Shown: positions 25,735 to 35,252, counted from the first letter of the stretch. The stretch is DNA of 64,000 bases from Agrobacterium vaccinii (GCF_021310995.1 NZ_CP054151.1:1033501-1097500), one strand, 5' to 3'. Notes: generated by a model not told the origin, from the letters alone. Made by a program: numbers and translations.

Positions 25735-26278
25735 ACACGACGGCGCAGACTACGGCCATCACCGCTTTTCTTCGAAGCCATTTGGAAGCCCTCGCCAAGC
25801 ATCAGTCGATAGATACACGGTCAAAGGCGATATAAGCCTCTCCTACAGAAGCGAGCTTGCCCTTGAAACGGTTGCTCTATCGTCAGTGGTTCCGAGCAAT
25901 TCATCGTGGCATCAAGCGTGATATAGACGATGCGCTAACCCGGCGGTTCGGCGTCACCGTACGCTCACTTCGACTGAGAGCGCCACTCGCACTTCCCGGT
26001 TCTTCAGCGCATAGAATTGCGAACATCTATGCCCTCGAGCGGGACGGAGGGCAGTGCGAAATCCAACTCGCGAGGCGCCTCAAATTTGAAGAGTTCTATG
26101 GAGCCGCAATCGAAGTTGGACGGAGCATTGGCGCACAGTGAATGTTTTGTCCAACCGCATTTTGGTTTCCTCGCGATGGGTCTTTGCATGTCGGTCGATC
26201 TGATTTGGACGGACGACGATCATGGTTGCATTTACGTTGTCTCTCCAGTGAAGCCGCCGGGTCTGGAAAATTAGAGCG
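25735..26278. other. Intergenic region, 544 bp, with one unrecognised open frame
   Basis: A TTG-started frame at 25857-26141 (+) would encode 94 residues, including KRDIDDALTRRFGVTVRSLRLRAP. It has no recognised family and no clear ribosome site, so I do not call it a gene. Nothing else was found here. Confidence 0.4.
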
Positions 26279-27244
26279 TCACAGCCATCCAGATTTTCTG
26301 AACTGGTAATACAAGATGCCGCAGAGGGAAAAGATGACTGCCAGGACGACATAGTAGCCATACTGCGTGTCCAGTTCCGGCATATGCTGGAAGTTCATCC
26401 CATAGATCCCGGCGATGGCGGTGGGGACGGCGAGGATCGCGGCCCATGCTGCCAACTGTCTGGTGATCGTACCCTGACGCTGCATTTCAAGAAGATTGCT
26501 GGCCTCGAAAACGGATGTCACCACATCGCGCAGGCCTGAGACCATTCCCTCGACCCGTCTGACGTGGTCGTGGACATCGCGAAAATAAGGCCGTGCATCG
26601 TCGTCGATGCAAGGTAGCTCTAGATGGGTCATCCTGCCAATCATTTCTGACATCGGCCCCAGAACGCGCTGAAACAGGATAACCTACCGGCGCATCCGGA
26701 AAAGCCGTCTGATCTGGTCGCGTTCTAGGAAAGAGATCAACATATGCTTCTCCATTTCAAGAACCCGGTCTTCCAGTTTCTCGACCATCGGCAGATAGCC
26801 ATCGACCACGAAATCGAGAATACCGTGAAGAACATAGTCTGGGCCATGCTCTAAAAGCCGCGGTGACTGTTCGAGTTGCTCCCGCAATTCCTTGTGCCCA
26901 CGGGCAGACCCGTGTCTGACAGTAACCACATGGTTTGGACCCACGAAAACATAGGTCTCGCCATAGGCGATCTTGTCACCTTCGAGATGTGCAGTCTTTG
27001 CGACAACAAAAAGCCGGTCACCATAAACCTCGACTTTCGGGACCTGACCGCCCTTCAAGGCATCCTCGACGGCCAGTGGATGCAGTCCGAACATAGCCTT
27101 TAAGCTAGCCATCTCCTGTGCGGTAGGTTCCGTCAGTCCGATCCAGGCGAATGCCTTGCCGTCGGTCTCAAAGGGCTGATCGTCTAAAGGAATGTCCTCT
27201 GCTCGTTTGCCCGCACGGTAGATATATGAGGCGACAACTGTCAT
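26279..27244 (-). pseudogene. corA: CorA-family magnesium/divalent-cation transporter interrupted by an amber codon
   Basis: Reading from 27244, the frame gives a normal CorA cytoplasmic domain (MTVVASYIYRAGKRAEDIPL to RDQIRRLFRMRR). It then meets TAG at 26684-26686 and continues in the same frame as VILFQRVLGPMSEMIGRMTHL. It goes through the first membrane helix to the YGMNFQHMP motif and ends GWL. The total of 321 codons is the family length, and only this stop breaks it. The GMN selectivity motif is intact. An ATG 13 codons past the stop might allow internal initiation, but the fragment would lack the funnel. Expect no function unless the amber is suppressed. Confidence 0.85.
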
Positions 27245-27584
27245 CGCGTTCCCTTCAAGAACAGGTTTACGGCCTGAAGCCGGATAATGTCAGGCCGATA
27301 AGGCTTCCGTTGCCTATGTTGCTGGATAGCAGAGCGAGGTTCATTCTCGTTCTCTTTACGTCAAACCAAGGCAGATTGAGAACCGGAATCGCGAAAATTC
27401 GAGACATGAAACCCGTCAATCGGATACCATTTTTTCTTCAGATGGTTATGCCCGGTGTGCTGCACAAGCACGCCATTGAAGACGCATGCTGCAGTGCACA
27501 TATAAAAGCGACAGTTTTTCCAATTGAATAACCAGCGACTATCCTAGAGTTCGCAAATGCGCGCCATGTGCAGAAACTGAGAGC
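27245..27584. other. Intergenic region, 340 bp, nothing recognised
   Basis: This separates the divergent broken corA and the lipid kinase gene. Apart from promoter-like AT-rich stretches near 27500-27550, no structure was seen. Confidence 0.45.
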
Positions 27585-28457
27585 ATGACATCAAACTCCG
27601 CCCTGCTGCTGGTCAACCCAAACTCCCGCAGAGGAAAAGATAGTCTGCCTGAAGTGCGCCGGTTGCTGGAGCGAGCTGGAATCCGTTTCACCGAGCTTCC
27701 TGCCAATTATGCGGGTACGACGTCCCAGGCGATTGAAGAGCATATAGGCTTGGTTGATCGTATTATCGTCGGTGGCGGTGATGGCAGCCTGAATGGGGCG
27801 GCGCGCGGGCTTTTAAAAGCAGGGCTTCCCTTGGGTGTTTTACCGCTTGGAACGGCGAACGATTTCGCCCGAACTATCGGTCTGCCCCTTGATCTTACCC
27901 AGGCGGTGGATGTCATCGCCAAAGGCAAGTCGACCCAGATCGACCTCGGTGAAGCGAATGGACATCCATTCTTCAATGTGGCGAGTGTCGGCTTTAGCGC
28001 CGATCTTGCGATGTCGCTGACCGAAAAGGCCAAGAAGCGTTGGGGCAAGCTGGGCTACGGCATCGTCGCGGCCCGTTTGCTCGCCAGTTCACGATTGTTC
28101 ACCGCAACGCTTGAGCATGACGGCCAGACCGAAGAACTGCGAACCTTGCAGGTCGCTGTCGGCAATGGGCGCTTTTATGGTGGTGGCATGACCGTTCATT
28201 CAGATGCCACGGCGACCGATGGCATGCTGGATTTCTACAGTCTCGAGGTCGACCATTGGTGGCGGTTGTTGGCGCTTCTGCCGAGCTTGCGCAAGGGTAC
28301 CCATGGCAACTGGAACGATGTCAGGTCGTTCTCGACCAAGCATCTGACCATTCGCACCAGCAAGCCACGCGCGGTCAATCTCGATGGTGAGTTGAAGACG
28401 AGCACACCGGTGACGTTTCATATCAGAGAAAAGGCGATCTCCGTCTTCGTTCCGTGA
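27585..28457 (+). CDS. Diacylglycerol/lipid kinase family protein (YegS/BmrU-like)
   Basis: A 290-residue DAGK-catalytic-domain protein. The opening is LLLVNPNSRRGKDSL (about residues 7-21). IIVGGGDGSLNGAARGLL (about 61-78) is the nucleotide-binding GGDG motif. LGVLPLGTANDFARTIGLP (about 83-101) is the second conserved block, and the C-terminal DATATDGMLDFYSLE is also typical. It phosphorylates a lipid such as diacylglycerol or, as in YegS, phosphatidylglycerol. It is followed 51 bp later by the DUF808 gene and may share its transcript. Confidence 0.9.
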   Translation: MTSNSALLLVNPNSRRGKDSLPEVRRLLERAGIRFTELPANYAGTTSQAIEEHIGLVDRIIVGGGDGSLNGAARGLLKAGLPLGVLPLGTANDFARTIGLPLDLTQAVDVIAKGKSTQIDLGEANGHPFFNVASVGFSADLAMSLTEKAKKRWGKLGYGIVAARLLASSRLFTATLEHDGQTEELRTLQVAVGNGRFYGGGMTVHSDATATDGMLDFYSLEVDHWWRLLALLPSLRKGTHGNWNDVRSFSTKHLTIRTSKPRAVNLDGELKTSTPVTFHIREKAISVFVP

Positions 28458-28508
28458 CAGACGCGAAGTCATATTCATTCATTTCAAAATAAAAAGGCTG
28501 CATTTTTC

Positions 28509-29480
28509 ATGGCAACAGGTCTCATAGCGCTTCTCGATGATGTTGCAGCAATCGCAAAGCTGGCTGCTGCTTCACTCGATGACGTTGCGGCGCAAACGGT
28601 CAAGGCCACTGGTAAAGCAGCAGGCGTCGTCATTGATGACGCTGCCGTCACGCCGCGATATGTGGTGGGCCTCAGCCCGGCCCGTGAATTACCAATCATC
28701 GCCCGCATTGCACTGGGTTCGTTGAAGAACAAACTTGTGTTTCTTCTACCTGCCGCGCTCCTTCTCGGCTATTTTGCGCCGTGGGTCATTACGCCGCTGC
28801 TCATGGTCGGTGGTGTCTACCTCTGCTACGAAGGGGCCGAAAAGCTCTATGCGGTTTTCTTTCCGCATGCTGCGCATGGCCACGAAAAGCAGGTTCTGGG
28901 TGAAGAGCTTGATCCGGTCGCTCTTGAAAACCAGAAGGTCAGCGGCGCCGTTCGCACCGACTTCATCCTTTCAGCGGAAATCATGGCGCTGACGCTGGCC
29001 GATGTTTCGCAGTCCAGTGTCTACATGCAGGGCTTCGTGCTCGCGGCTGTCGGTATTCTGATCACGCTCGCTGTGTATGGTTTCGTCGCGCTGATCGTGA
29101 AGGCAGATGACGTCGGCATCGCAATGGCAAAAACCTCGTCGTCAGTCCTCCAGATCATTGGTCGCGGTCTCGTCTACGGCATGCCGATCTTCCTCAAGGT
29201 GCTGGCAGCCGTCGGAACCGCGGCGATGCTGTGGGTCGGAGGCAGCATTCTGGTTCACGGGTTTGCCCAATTGGGTTACGCTGGTCCAGAACACCTCATC
29301 CACGATGTTTCTGCGGTCATCGTTTCCGCCGTTTCCTTTGCTCCATCGCTGGTCGGCTGGCTCGCGACATCTGCCCAGCAGGCCGTGCTCGCCATCATCA
29401 TCGGTGCGGTTGCCGTGGCTGCCATGGGCGCTGTAATCGCGCCGATGTGGAGACAAATCCGCAGTCGCAAACATAATTGA
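28509..29480 (+). CDS. DUF808 family inner-membrane protein (YedI-like)
   Basis: The 323-residue protein begins with LIALLDDVAAIAKLAAASLDDVAAQTVKATGKAAGVVIDDAAVTPRYV, cut here into its conserved parts LLDDVAA, SLDDVA and VIDDAAVTP. It then has several membrane segments from about residue 75 to the end. This is the characteristic layout of DUF808. The function is unknown. It sits directly after a lipid kinase gene, with AAAGG ten bases before the ATG. Confidence 0.88.
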   Translation: MATGLIALLDDVAAIAKLAAASLDDVAAQTVKATGKAAGVVIDDAAVTPRYVVGLSPARELPIIARIALGSLKNKLVFLLPAALLLGYFAPWVITPLLMVGGVYLCYEGAEKLYAVFFPHAAHGHEKQVLGEELDPVALENQKVSGAVRTDFILSAEIMALTLADVSQSSVYMQGFVLAAVGILITLAVYGFVALIVKADDVGIAMAKTSSSVLQIIGRGLVYGMPIFLKVLAAVGTAAMLWVGGSILVHGFAQLGYAGPEHLIHDVSAVIVSAVSFAPSLVGWLATSAQQAVLAIIIGAVAVAAMGAVIAPMWRQIRSRKHN

Positions 29481-29575
29481 GGAAGCATTTTTTTTAGAGC
29501 GAGCGACACTCCATCAGTTGCGCTACGACACTGATGATTGTTGTTTGCGGGTTCAATCCTGATCAAGACGGTTAG

Positions 29576-30328
29576 TCAGGAAAAGTTCTCCAGCACCGCC
29601 AGAAACGTATGTCGATCGCCCTGTCCCTCGGTCAACCGAACGCGGCCCTCGATGTCGGCAAGGTGGTGATCCATCAGTTGTTGCGCCTTTGGCAAATCCT
29701 TCGCTTTCAGGGCTTTGACGATCAAGCGGTGGTGATCGGCACCGCAATCGTCCTTGCGCTCTTCTTCATAGAGGGACATGACAAGCGAAAGGCGGGCGAC
29801 GATCTTGGACAACATTTCCGTCATGACAGCGTTGCCGCCAAGCTCTGCCAGAACGACATGGAACTTGCCGGAGAGCACCGTTTTCGACTTTTCGTCGCCG
29901 TGGTGGTGGATGTGCTCTTCCTCGTCCGTCAGCCTCTCCAGCGCATCCAGTTGATCAATGGTCGCGCGGTCCATGACGAGTTCGAGGATGACGTGTTCGA
30001 GCTTGCGCCGTGCCTCGAACAGAGCTTTTGCTTCTTCGATGCCGGGCTCTGCCACGAAAGTGCCGCGGTTCTTTTTGCGCTCCAAAAGGTGGTCACTCTC
30101 CAGAACGCCCAGCGCGCCGCGCACCACGGTGCGGCTGACACCGAAATGATCGGCAATCGCATCTTCCAGAATTTTGACGCCGGGCTTGAGCGCGCCCTCA
30201 CCAATGGCTGCGGCCAGTGTGTTGCGGATGCGCTCGGTCACGTCGTCATTGGCGGTTTCTGCCGTATCCACCGGGCTGCTGGCCTTGGGTGCGGTCTTGG
30301 CGCTTAGACGTCGCCTTGTGGTCTTCAT
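29576..30328 (-). CDS. GntR-family regulator (FCD/FadR-type)
   Basis: A 250-residue protein with an N-terminal winged helix (ALKPGVKILEDAIADHFGVSRTVVRGALGVLESDHLLERKKNRGTFV, about residues 43-88). A helical FCD effector domain follows, with the metal-binding set in FHVVLAELGGNAVMTEML and HHRLIVKALKAKD. A basic N-terminal tail precedes the helix-turn-helix. It lies downstream of the amino-acid-type importer and isomerase-like genes on the same strand but has its own upstream gap with a nested dyad. It is a candidate regulator of that cluster and of itself. Confidence 0.9.
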   Translation of the reverse strand: MKTTRRRLSAKTAPKASSPVDTAETANDDVTERIRNTLAAAIGEGALKPGVKILEDAIADHFGVSRTVVRGALGVLESDHLLERKKNRGTFVAEPGIEEAKALFEARRKLEHVILELVMDRATIDQLDALERLTDEEEHIHHHGDEKSKTVLSGKFHVVLAELGGNAVMTEMLSKIVARLSLVMSLYEEERKDDCGADHHRLIVKALKAKDLPKAQQLMDHHLADIEGRVRLTEGQGDRHTFLAVLENFS

Positions 30329-30343
30329 TGTCGTCTCCAGATC

Positions 30344-30400
30344 GGATCAAGCGATATGATTATTTTCATGGGAATATTCCTGCGTATATGCGCTTGATCC
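30344..30400. promoter_or_regulatory. Nested inverted repeats upstream of the GntR gene
   Basis: GGATCAAGCG (30344-30353) and CGCTTGATCC (30391-30400) are a perfect 10-bp inverted repeat flanking 37 bp. Near its centre lies the perfect 10-bp palindrome GGAATATTCC (30371-30380). The structure covers the region where the GntR promoter must be, so autoregulation is the natural reading. Confidence 0.55.
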
Positions 30401-30467
30401 TAAAAACCCAGTTCGTCCCATGGTTTTTAAGGTTGATGACACACGTCGTCGATAGAATACGCTGATC

Positions 30468-31598
30468 TCAGGCCGCCTCCTGCTTTCTTGAAGGCGTCGA
30501 AAGTGAAATTCCATTCTCCTGGCAAATCTCTTCAATATGGCGTGCAGAATCCTTGATAAAGGTCACGGCTTCGTTGAAGCCATAGGACTGATGCTCGTAG
30601 GTCGGGTAGCCGTATTGGCTGGCCTCATATGTCTCCCAATCAGGAATTTCCCCAGCGGCCACATGTTTTTCGAAGGTATCAACCAGTCCGAGATAGGCTT
30701 CCAACTCCTCAGCCGTCAGGTCGGGATGGCCTGAGCGCCAAACGGGGTCGTTGATCTCAATGCATTGGCGTGGATTGGCCTTGCGCGGCCTGTCCGCGAC
30801 GGAGGCCGCAACTTCTAGGGAGAGGTTCAGGTCTGGGTTGGCTTTGGCGAGAATTGGGATGATCTCACCGAAATCGACAATGCCGCGACCGACCGGGCGG
30901 GTTTGGAAATCGAGACCGCCCGTGGCATGACCGACATAGGCATCCTTGATGTGGGTCTGGCGAACATAGGGCGCCACACGTTTTGCCGCAAAAACGGGAT
31001 GTTCGGCACGTTGCAGGCCATTGGCCGTGTCGAAGACGACGCCCATGCAGTCCTCACCAACCTTTTCGATCAGCCGCAGGATTTCGAAAGATGTGATCTC
31101 GTCATGGGTTTCCATGTTGAGATGAACGCTGTGGGCGCGCGCCACAGGTGCGAGCTTCAGCAGCACCTTTTCGATGCCCAGCAACTGCTCGTCCCAGGTC
31201 ACATCGGTGCGGAACCGATCATTGGCCAGCCGCCCGCGATACTCCGATTTGAAGTTGCCCGGCGACACCCAGAGTTCACGGCAGCCGATAGCCGCACTCG
31301 CTTCGATCATACGGGTAAAGCCAAGGATAACGTCGCCGCCGCCGATTGCACGGAACTCCGGAGCCTCGGCACTGCAATACGGGTTGATCTTGCCCACGCC
31401 GGCTTCAAGATAAAGATCCAGCTCATCAGCCTTTGCCCTGATATCCGCCAGTTCGCTCTTGTCCAGCGTTTCGCTCATGTCGAGGATTGTGCTGAAAAAG
31501 ATGCCACCGAGACCGAGTTCCTTGACGTGTTCGAGGCTCTTGAGTGGCCCGCGTTTTTTCGCTTCGGGCAGTTTCTGTCCGTCAATGCCTAGTCTCAT
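30468..31598 (-). CDS. Sugar phosphate isomerase/epimerase-like TIM-barrel protein
   Basis: The start at 31598 (MRLGIDGQKLPEAKKRGPL) follows AAGGAG; the frame is open far upstream into the permease gene. The 376-residue protein has the xylose-isomerase-like TIM barrel. Metal-ligand candidates are in LYLEAGVGKINPY, HSVHLNMETHDEITSFEIL, MGVVFDTANGL, VRQTHIKDA and LNLSLEVA. Such enzymes isomerise or epimerise sugars, inosose or tartronate-type acids. It shares an operon with a polar-amino-acid-type importer, so it likely acts on the imported compound. Its last 100 residues hold an unusual extension rich in aromatic residues. Confidence 0.85.
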   Translation of the reverse strand: MRLGIDGQKLPEAKKRGPLKSLEHVKELGLGGIFFSTILDMSETLDKSELADIRAKADELDLYLEAGVGKINPYCSAEAPEFRAIGGGDVILGFTRMIEASAAIGCRELWVSPGNFKSEYRGRLANDRFRTDVTWDEQLLGIEKVLLKLAPVARAHSVHLNMETHDEITSFEILRLIEKVGEDCMGVVFDTANGLQRAEHPVFAAKRVAPYVRQTHIKDAYVGHATGGLDFQTRPVGRGIVDFGEIIPILAKANPDLNLSLEVAASVADRPRKANPRQCIEINDPVWRSGHPDLTAEELEAYLGLVDTFEKHVAAGEIPDWETYEASQYGYPTYEHQSYGFNEAVTFIKDSARHIEEICQENGISLSTPSRKQEAA

Positions 31599-31675
31599 GA
31601 TCTGCTCCTTGATGTTTCCTGATCGGATTTGCTGCAATGGCATTTCCGTTTTGGTTGAGGGGTACTGGCGTCGCG

Positions 31676-32548
31676 TCAGCCGCGCCGTCGGGTGTCTTTC
31701 TGCGCACCGGCGTCCCGTCCTTTCGGGGCGAGGCGCTTCTCCAGAAAATGCTGACCGATAGATGCGATTGACGTGATGAGGAGGTACCAGAGCGAGGCAA
31801 CGCACAGCAGTTCGATAACAAGGAAGTTGCGCGCATAGATGGCTTGCGCCTGGGTTAGCAGGTCCTGCATGCCGATGACGGAAACGATGGCGCTGGCCTT
31901 CAGCATGCCGATGGCCTGATTGCCGGTTGGTGGCACAATCAGACGGATCGCCTGAGGCAGAACCACGGTTCGTAGGGTTTGGAGTGATCGTAAGCCGAGT
32001 GACGAGGCCGCTTCGCGCTGGCCGCGGTCCACGGCGGTCAATCCGCCGCGGATGATCTCGCTCATATTGGCGGCTTCGTGCAGGCCAAGCGCCAGGAAGC
32101 CCGCAAGGGCAGGGGTGACGAGTTCGTTGATCGATATGGAATAGGTGCCGATGCCCACTTGCGGAATGAACAGCGCGATGTTGAACCAGAAGAAAATCTG
32201 GACGATCAGCGGCACGCCGCGAAAACACCAGACGAAGGCGACAGCCATCGCTTTCAAAACAATATTCTGGCTTGTGGCCATGATGGCGACGATGCAGCCG
32301 AAAGCGATGCCGAACACCATGGCACCGGCCGTCAGCTGCAACGTCAGAACGACGCCGTCGAGAATAACCGGGTCGACCATATAACCCGGAATTTCGCTCC
32401 ATTGGACAGTCTGGTTACGTGCGATGGTGAGGATGAAGAGAGCCAGCGCGAGGATCGCGCTGGTACCTGATGTGATCTGCCCCCACCGTATCGGCTTGCC
32501 GAGCGGTGGGGCGATGGCCATGCTGACGGGTTGAGCGAATAGGGCCAT
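31676..32548 (-). CDS. Polar-amino-acid-type ABC transporter permease
   Basis: A 290-residue inner-membrane permease of the His/Glu/Gln/opine type. It has an N-terminal membrane segment at about residues 31-48. ILDGVVLTLQLTAGAMVFGIAFG opens the permease domain, followed by CFRGVPLIVQIFFWFN. The coupling motif is EAANMSEIIRGGLTAVDRGQREAASSLGL. It starts 3 bp after the binding-protein gene. Only one permease is encoded, which would homodimerise. No ATP-binding gene is present in this operon, so it must borrow one. Confidence 0.9.
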   Translation of the reverse strand: MALFAQPVSMAIAPPLGKPIRWGQITSGTSAILALALFILTIARNQTVQWSEIPGYMVDPVILDGVVLTLQLTAGAMVFGIAFGCIVAIMATSQNIVLKAMAVAFVWCFRGVPLIVQIFFWFNIALFIPQVGIGTYSISINELVTPALAGFLALGLHEAANMSEIIRGGLTAVDRGQREAASSLGLRSLQTLRTVVLPQAIRLIVPPTGNQAIGMLKASAIVSVIGMQDLLTQAQAIYARNFLVIELLCVASLWYLLITSIASIGQHFLEKRLAPKGRDAGAQKDTRRRG

Positions 32549-32551
32549 GGT

Positions 32552-33484
32552 TTAATTCACCGGCATGCTGGCGGCGTCGTTGAATTTCACGGTCTTCACG
32601 GCCAGTGGGCCAAGACCCCATTTCTCCATGATTGCTTTGTAGGCCCCGGTATCGACCATATGCTGAAGCGAGGCGATGACCGTATCGCGCAGGTCCGAAT
32701 TGTCCTTCGATACCAACATGCCGAGATAGCCCACGGCGAGACGGACATCTGGGAGTGCTTGAAGTCCGACGCCCTTGCCGGTCTGGTTTTCGGTTGTATA
32801 GACGCTCGTTGCATAACCATTGACTGTTGCATCGGCACGGCCGGTGCGCACGGCCTGCAAGACGTCAGGCATTTTTGGGATCGACATGATGTTCATGGGT
32901 GTCGCGCATTTTGCCGATGCGGCTTCCACCATGCGTGCCTGGAACGTGCCGACCGGCACGGCAACCTTCTTGCCGCAGAGGTCTTCCATGCTCTTAATGC
33001 CGAGCGGATTGCCCTTGATGGTCATGATTGTCGTGGCATCAAACATGTAGTCGATGACATCGACCTGCTTTTCCAGCTCCACATCGTCATTGATGCCGGA
33101 AATGGTCATATCGAAACGCTTGGAGAGGACGGCGGGTACGATTGCTGCACCGGCACCGACATTAGTCATCTGAACATCGACGCCGAGAATGACGCCAAGT
33201 GCTGCGGCAATATCGGCATCGATCCCGATCAGCTTGCCGTCTTCAGCCTGAAAGCTGATGGGCGGCGTCAAATCGGTTGCCACCTTGAGCACCTTCTTGT
33301 CCTTGATTGCAGGTGGAAGGCGGTCCGCCAACGCCTTGTCGAACACGACGCCCGGCAGTTTGGCGACAACGGCATCCGGCACCATTTTGATGGCGTTGCC
33401 CTCTGCTGCATGTGCGGAGGTGGCCAGCAATACGAAAGCGATACCCGTCAGGCCATTCTTGAGATTTGTCTTGAAGCTGCGCAT
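32552..33484 (-). CDS. ABC transporter substrate-binding protein (polar-amino-acid type)
   Basis: A 310-residue periplasmic receptor with a signal peptide ending near SAHA (about residue 26). The family 3 binding-protein fold shows in VLKVATDLTPPISFQAEDGKLIGIDADIAAALG (in parts), FDMTISGINDDVELEKQVD and GKKVAVPVGTFQARMVE. The protein feeds the permease encoded 3 bp downstream. The downstream isomerase-like enzyme hints at a polyhydroxylated or sugar-acid ligand rather than a plain amino acid. It diverges from a PotA-type operon across a 629-bp gap. Confidence 0.9.
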   Translation of the reverse strand: MRSFKTNLKNGLTGIAFVLLATSAHAAEGNAIKMVPDAVVAKLPGVVFDKALADRLPPAIKDKKVLKVATDLTPPISFQAEDGKLIGIDADIAAALGVILGVDVQMTNVGAGAAIVPAVLSKRFDMTISGINDDVELEKQVDVIDYMFDATTIMTIKGNPLGIKSMEDLCGKKVAVPVGTFQARMVEAASAKCATPMNIMSIPKMPDVLQAVRTGRADATVNGYATSVYTTENQTGKGVGLQALPDVRLAVGYLGMLVSKDNSDLRDTVIASLQHMVDTGAYKAIMEKWGLGPLAVKTVKFNDAASMPVN

Positions 33485-34113
33485 GCGATCCCCTTTTTGA
33501 TTTTTATCGGTTTGAATTCACGGGAAGTACGATGCAATCTGCATGCCAGCTCGATGGGTGAATATTCAGCGCATTGTTTTTTATGACTTATTTTTGAGTT
33601 CCTAAGTCTCAAGATATTTCGCACATATATTCGCATAAAAATTCGTAAGCATATTGATTAAAAAATCATCCCTCCTAACGACCTTGATGCCGCAGTTTGG
33701 CACTCGACAGCCTAAGCTTTTGCTTTCGCGGCGTATTCCGCTAATTTTTCAAATTACGACGGCCATGATCTGCCGCCTGCTTTTGATCAATCAACGGCAA
33801 GTTTGTCGCTTTTGGCACTGAAATACTGCTTATTGAATAAGCGGCATGGATCAGAAGTGCACATTTTTTAAATCCGAAAATAAATTCGATTGAATATTAT
33901 TATTAACATTCGCAAAAATAGAAAGCAGAAATAAGTATTTTTAATCAGTATGTTGATGATGGCTTTCCGTTGAAAATTGCAAACTGGCACGCAGCTTGCA
34001 AATTCCTTGGCATGACCAACACAGAAACCCACATCGCTGATCGATCCCATCTTCGCCTCGTAACATCGGGCGCAGGAAACTTTGACGGCGGCAGGCAACC
34101 TAAAGGGATATCA
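33485..34113. other. Divergent intergenic region, 629 bp, AT-rich
   Basis: Two importer operons start on either side. The stretch is AT-rich, especially 33590-33670 and 33850-33960, and holds at least two dyads: TGATT-AAAA-AATCA at 33655-33668 and the palindrome at 33828-33842. No gene is supported. Confidence 0.6.
33828..33842. promoter_or_regulatory. Palindrome in the divergent importer promoter region
   Basis: GCTTATT (33828-33834) and AATAAGC (33836-33842) are perfect 7-bp arms around a single G. The site could bind a regulator of one or both flanking operons, for example the GntR protein encoded at 29576-30328. Confidence 0.5.
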
Positions 34114-35229
34114 ATGGCAGAGGGCTCGAAGGCAGGCGATGGTAAGCAACTCAGCGTTCGCGGCCTGACCCACAGCTATGGTGGACAGAATGCGATCAGC
34201 GATATCTCGTTCGAGGTTGCGGCTGGCGAGATCGTAGCACTTCTGGGGCCGAGCGGCTGCGGCAAGTCCACGGTGCTGCGGGCAATCGCCGGTTTGATCC
34301 AGCCGAAGAGCGGCGTGATCCAGCTTGGTGGCCAGGACCTCGCCAACGTGTCCGCGCGCTCTCGCGGCATCGGCATGGTGTTCCAGAATTATGCGCTGTT
34401 TCCGCATTTGACGGTGGCTGAGAACATCGCCTATCCACTTGCTTGCCAGCGAATGCCACGGACGCAGCGCAGGGAACGGGTGGAGGAAATGCTCTCGCTC
34501 GTGCAGTTGAACGGTTATGGAAACAGGTTGCCACGTGAACTGTCCGGCGGCCAGCAGCAGCGCGTGGCCGTTGCCCGCGCCATCGCCGGTCGGCCCTCGC
34601 TTCTGCTGCTGGACGAACCCTTCGGCGCGCTCGACCGCGCGCTTCGTTTCGATCTACAGGTCGAGCTTTTGCATCTGCAGAAGACACTCGGCATCACGAC
34701 TCTGATCGTCACCCATGATCAGGAAGAGGCGCAAAGCCTTGCCGGACGTCTGGTGCTGATGAACAAGGGCAATGTCGAGCAGATCGACACGCCAATGGCC
34801 GTCTACGACCGGCCAAAAACGCTGTTCGTCAACACCTTCATCGGTCAGGCCAATCTGCTGCATGGCACGGTGGAGCAACTGGAGGCAGAGGCAACGACCA
34901 TTGCGCTTGCAAATGGCAAGACACTCGTTCTGCCGCGCCGCCTGAACTTTACTGTTGGCTCCAAGGTCGCCATCACCTTCCGCCCCGAAGACGTCCGTCT
35001 TTCGACGAACCCAAGTGAATTTGCGCTGCCAGCGCGGTTGACGGTGTCCGTTCCTCTGGGGCCGACGCTCGTCCATGATCTTCTTCTTGAGGATGGTACG
35101 GGCCTGCGCACCTCGCAGGTGCGCGGACCTGCTACCTTCATTCCCGAGCCGGGAGCACAGCTCTTTGCCGAGATTGACACCGCAAGGTGTCACGCCTTTC
35201 CGAGCGAACCGGAAGCATCCAGTGAATGA
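34114..35229 (+). CDS. ABC transporter ATP-binding protein (PotA-like)
   Basis: The ATG at 34114 follows TAAAGGGA; the frame is open to 33970. The 371-residue ATPase has Walker A GPSGCGKST (about residues 46-54), Q-loop VFQNYALFPHLTV, signature LSGGQQQRV (about 142-150), Walker B LLLLDEPFGALD and switch region IVTHDQEEAQSL. A TOBE-type C-terminal domain follows, with ITFRPEDVRLS. It overlaps the next gene by ATGA and heads a complete importer operon. Confidence 0.93.
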   Translation: MAEGSKAGDGKQLSVRGLTHSYGGQNAISDISFEVAAGEIVALLGPSGCGKSTVLRAIAGLIQPKSGVIQLGGQDLANVSARSRGIGMVFQNYALFPHLTVAENIAYPLACQRMPRTQRRERVEEMLSLVQLNGYGNRLPRELSGGQQQRVAVARAIAGRPSLLLLDEPFGALDRALRFDLQVELLHLQKTLGITTLIVTHDQEEAQSLAGRLVLMNKGNVEQIDTPMAVYDRPKTLFVNTFIGQANLLHGTVEQLEAEATTIALANGKTLVLPRRLNFTVGSKVAITFRPEDVRLSTNPSEFALPARLTVSVPLGPTLVHDLLLEDGTGLRTSQVRGPATFIPEPGAQLFAEIDTARCHAFPSEPEASSE

Positions 35230-35252
35230 ACAACAACAACAGAGGTGAACAG

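Noticed and set aside
31599..32402. Upstream extension of the isomerase-like gene to 644 codons
   Set aside because: The extension is a shadow of the permease gene. A good ribosome site and the usual N-terminus place the start at 31598.
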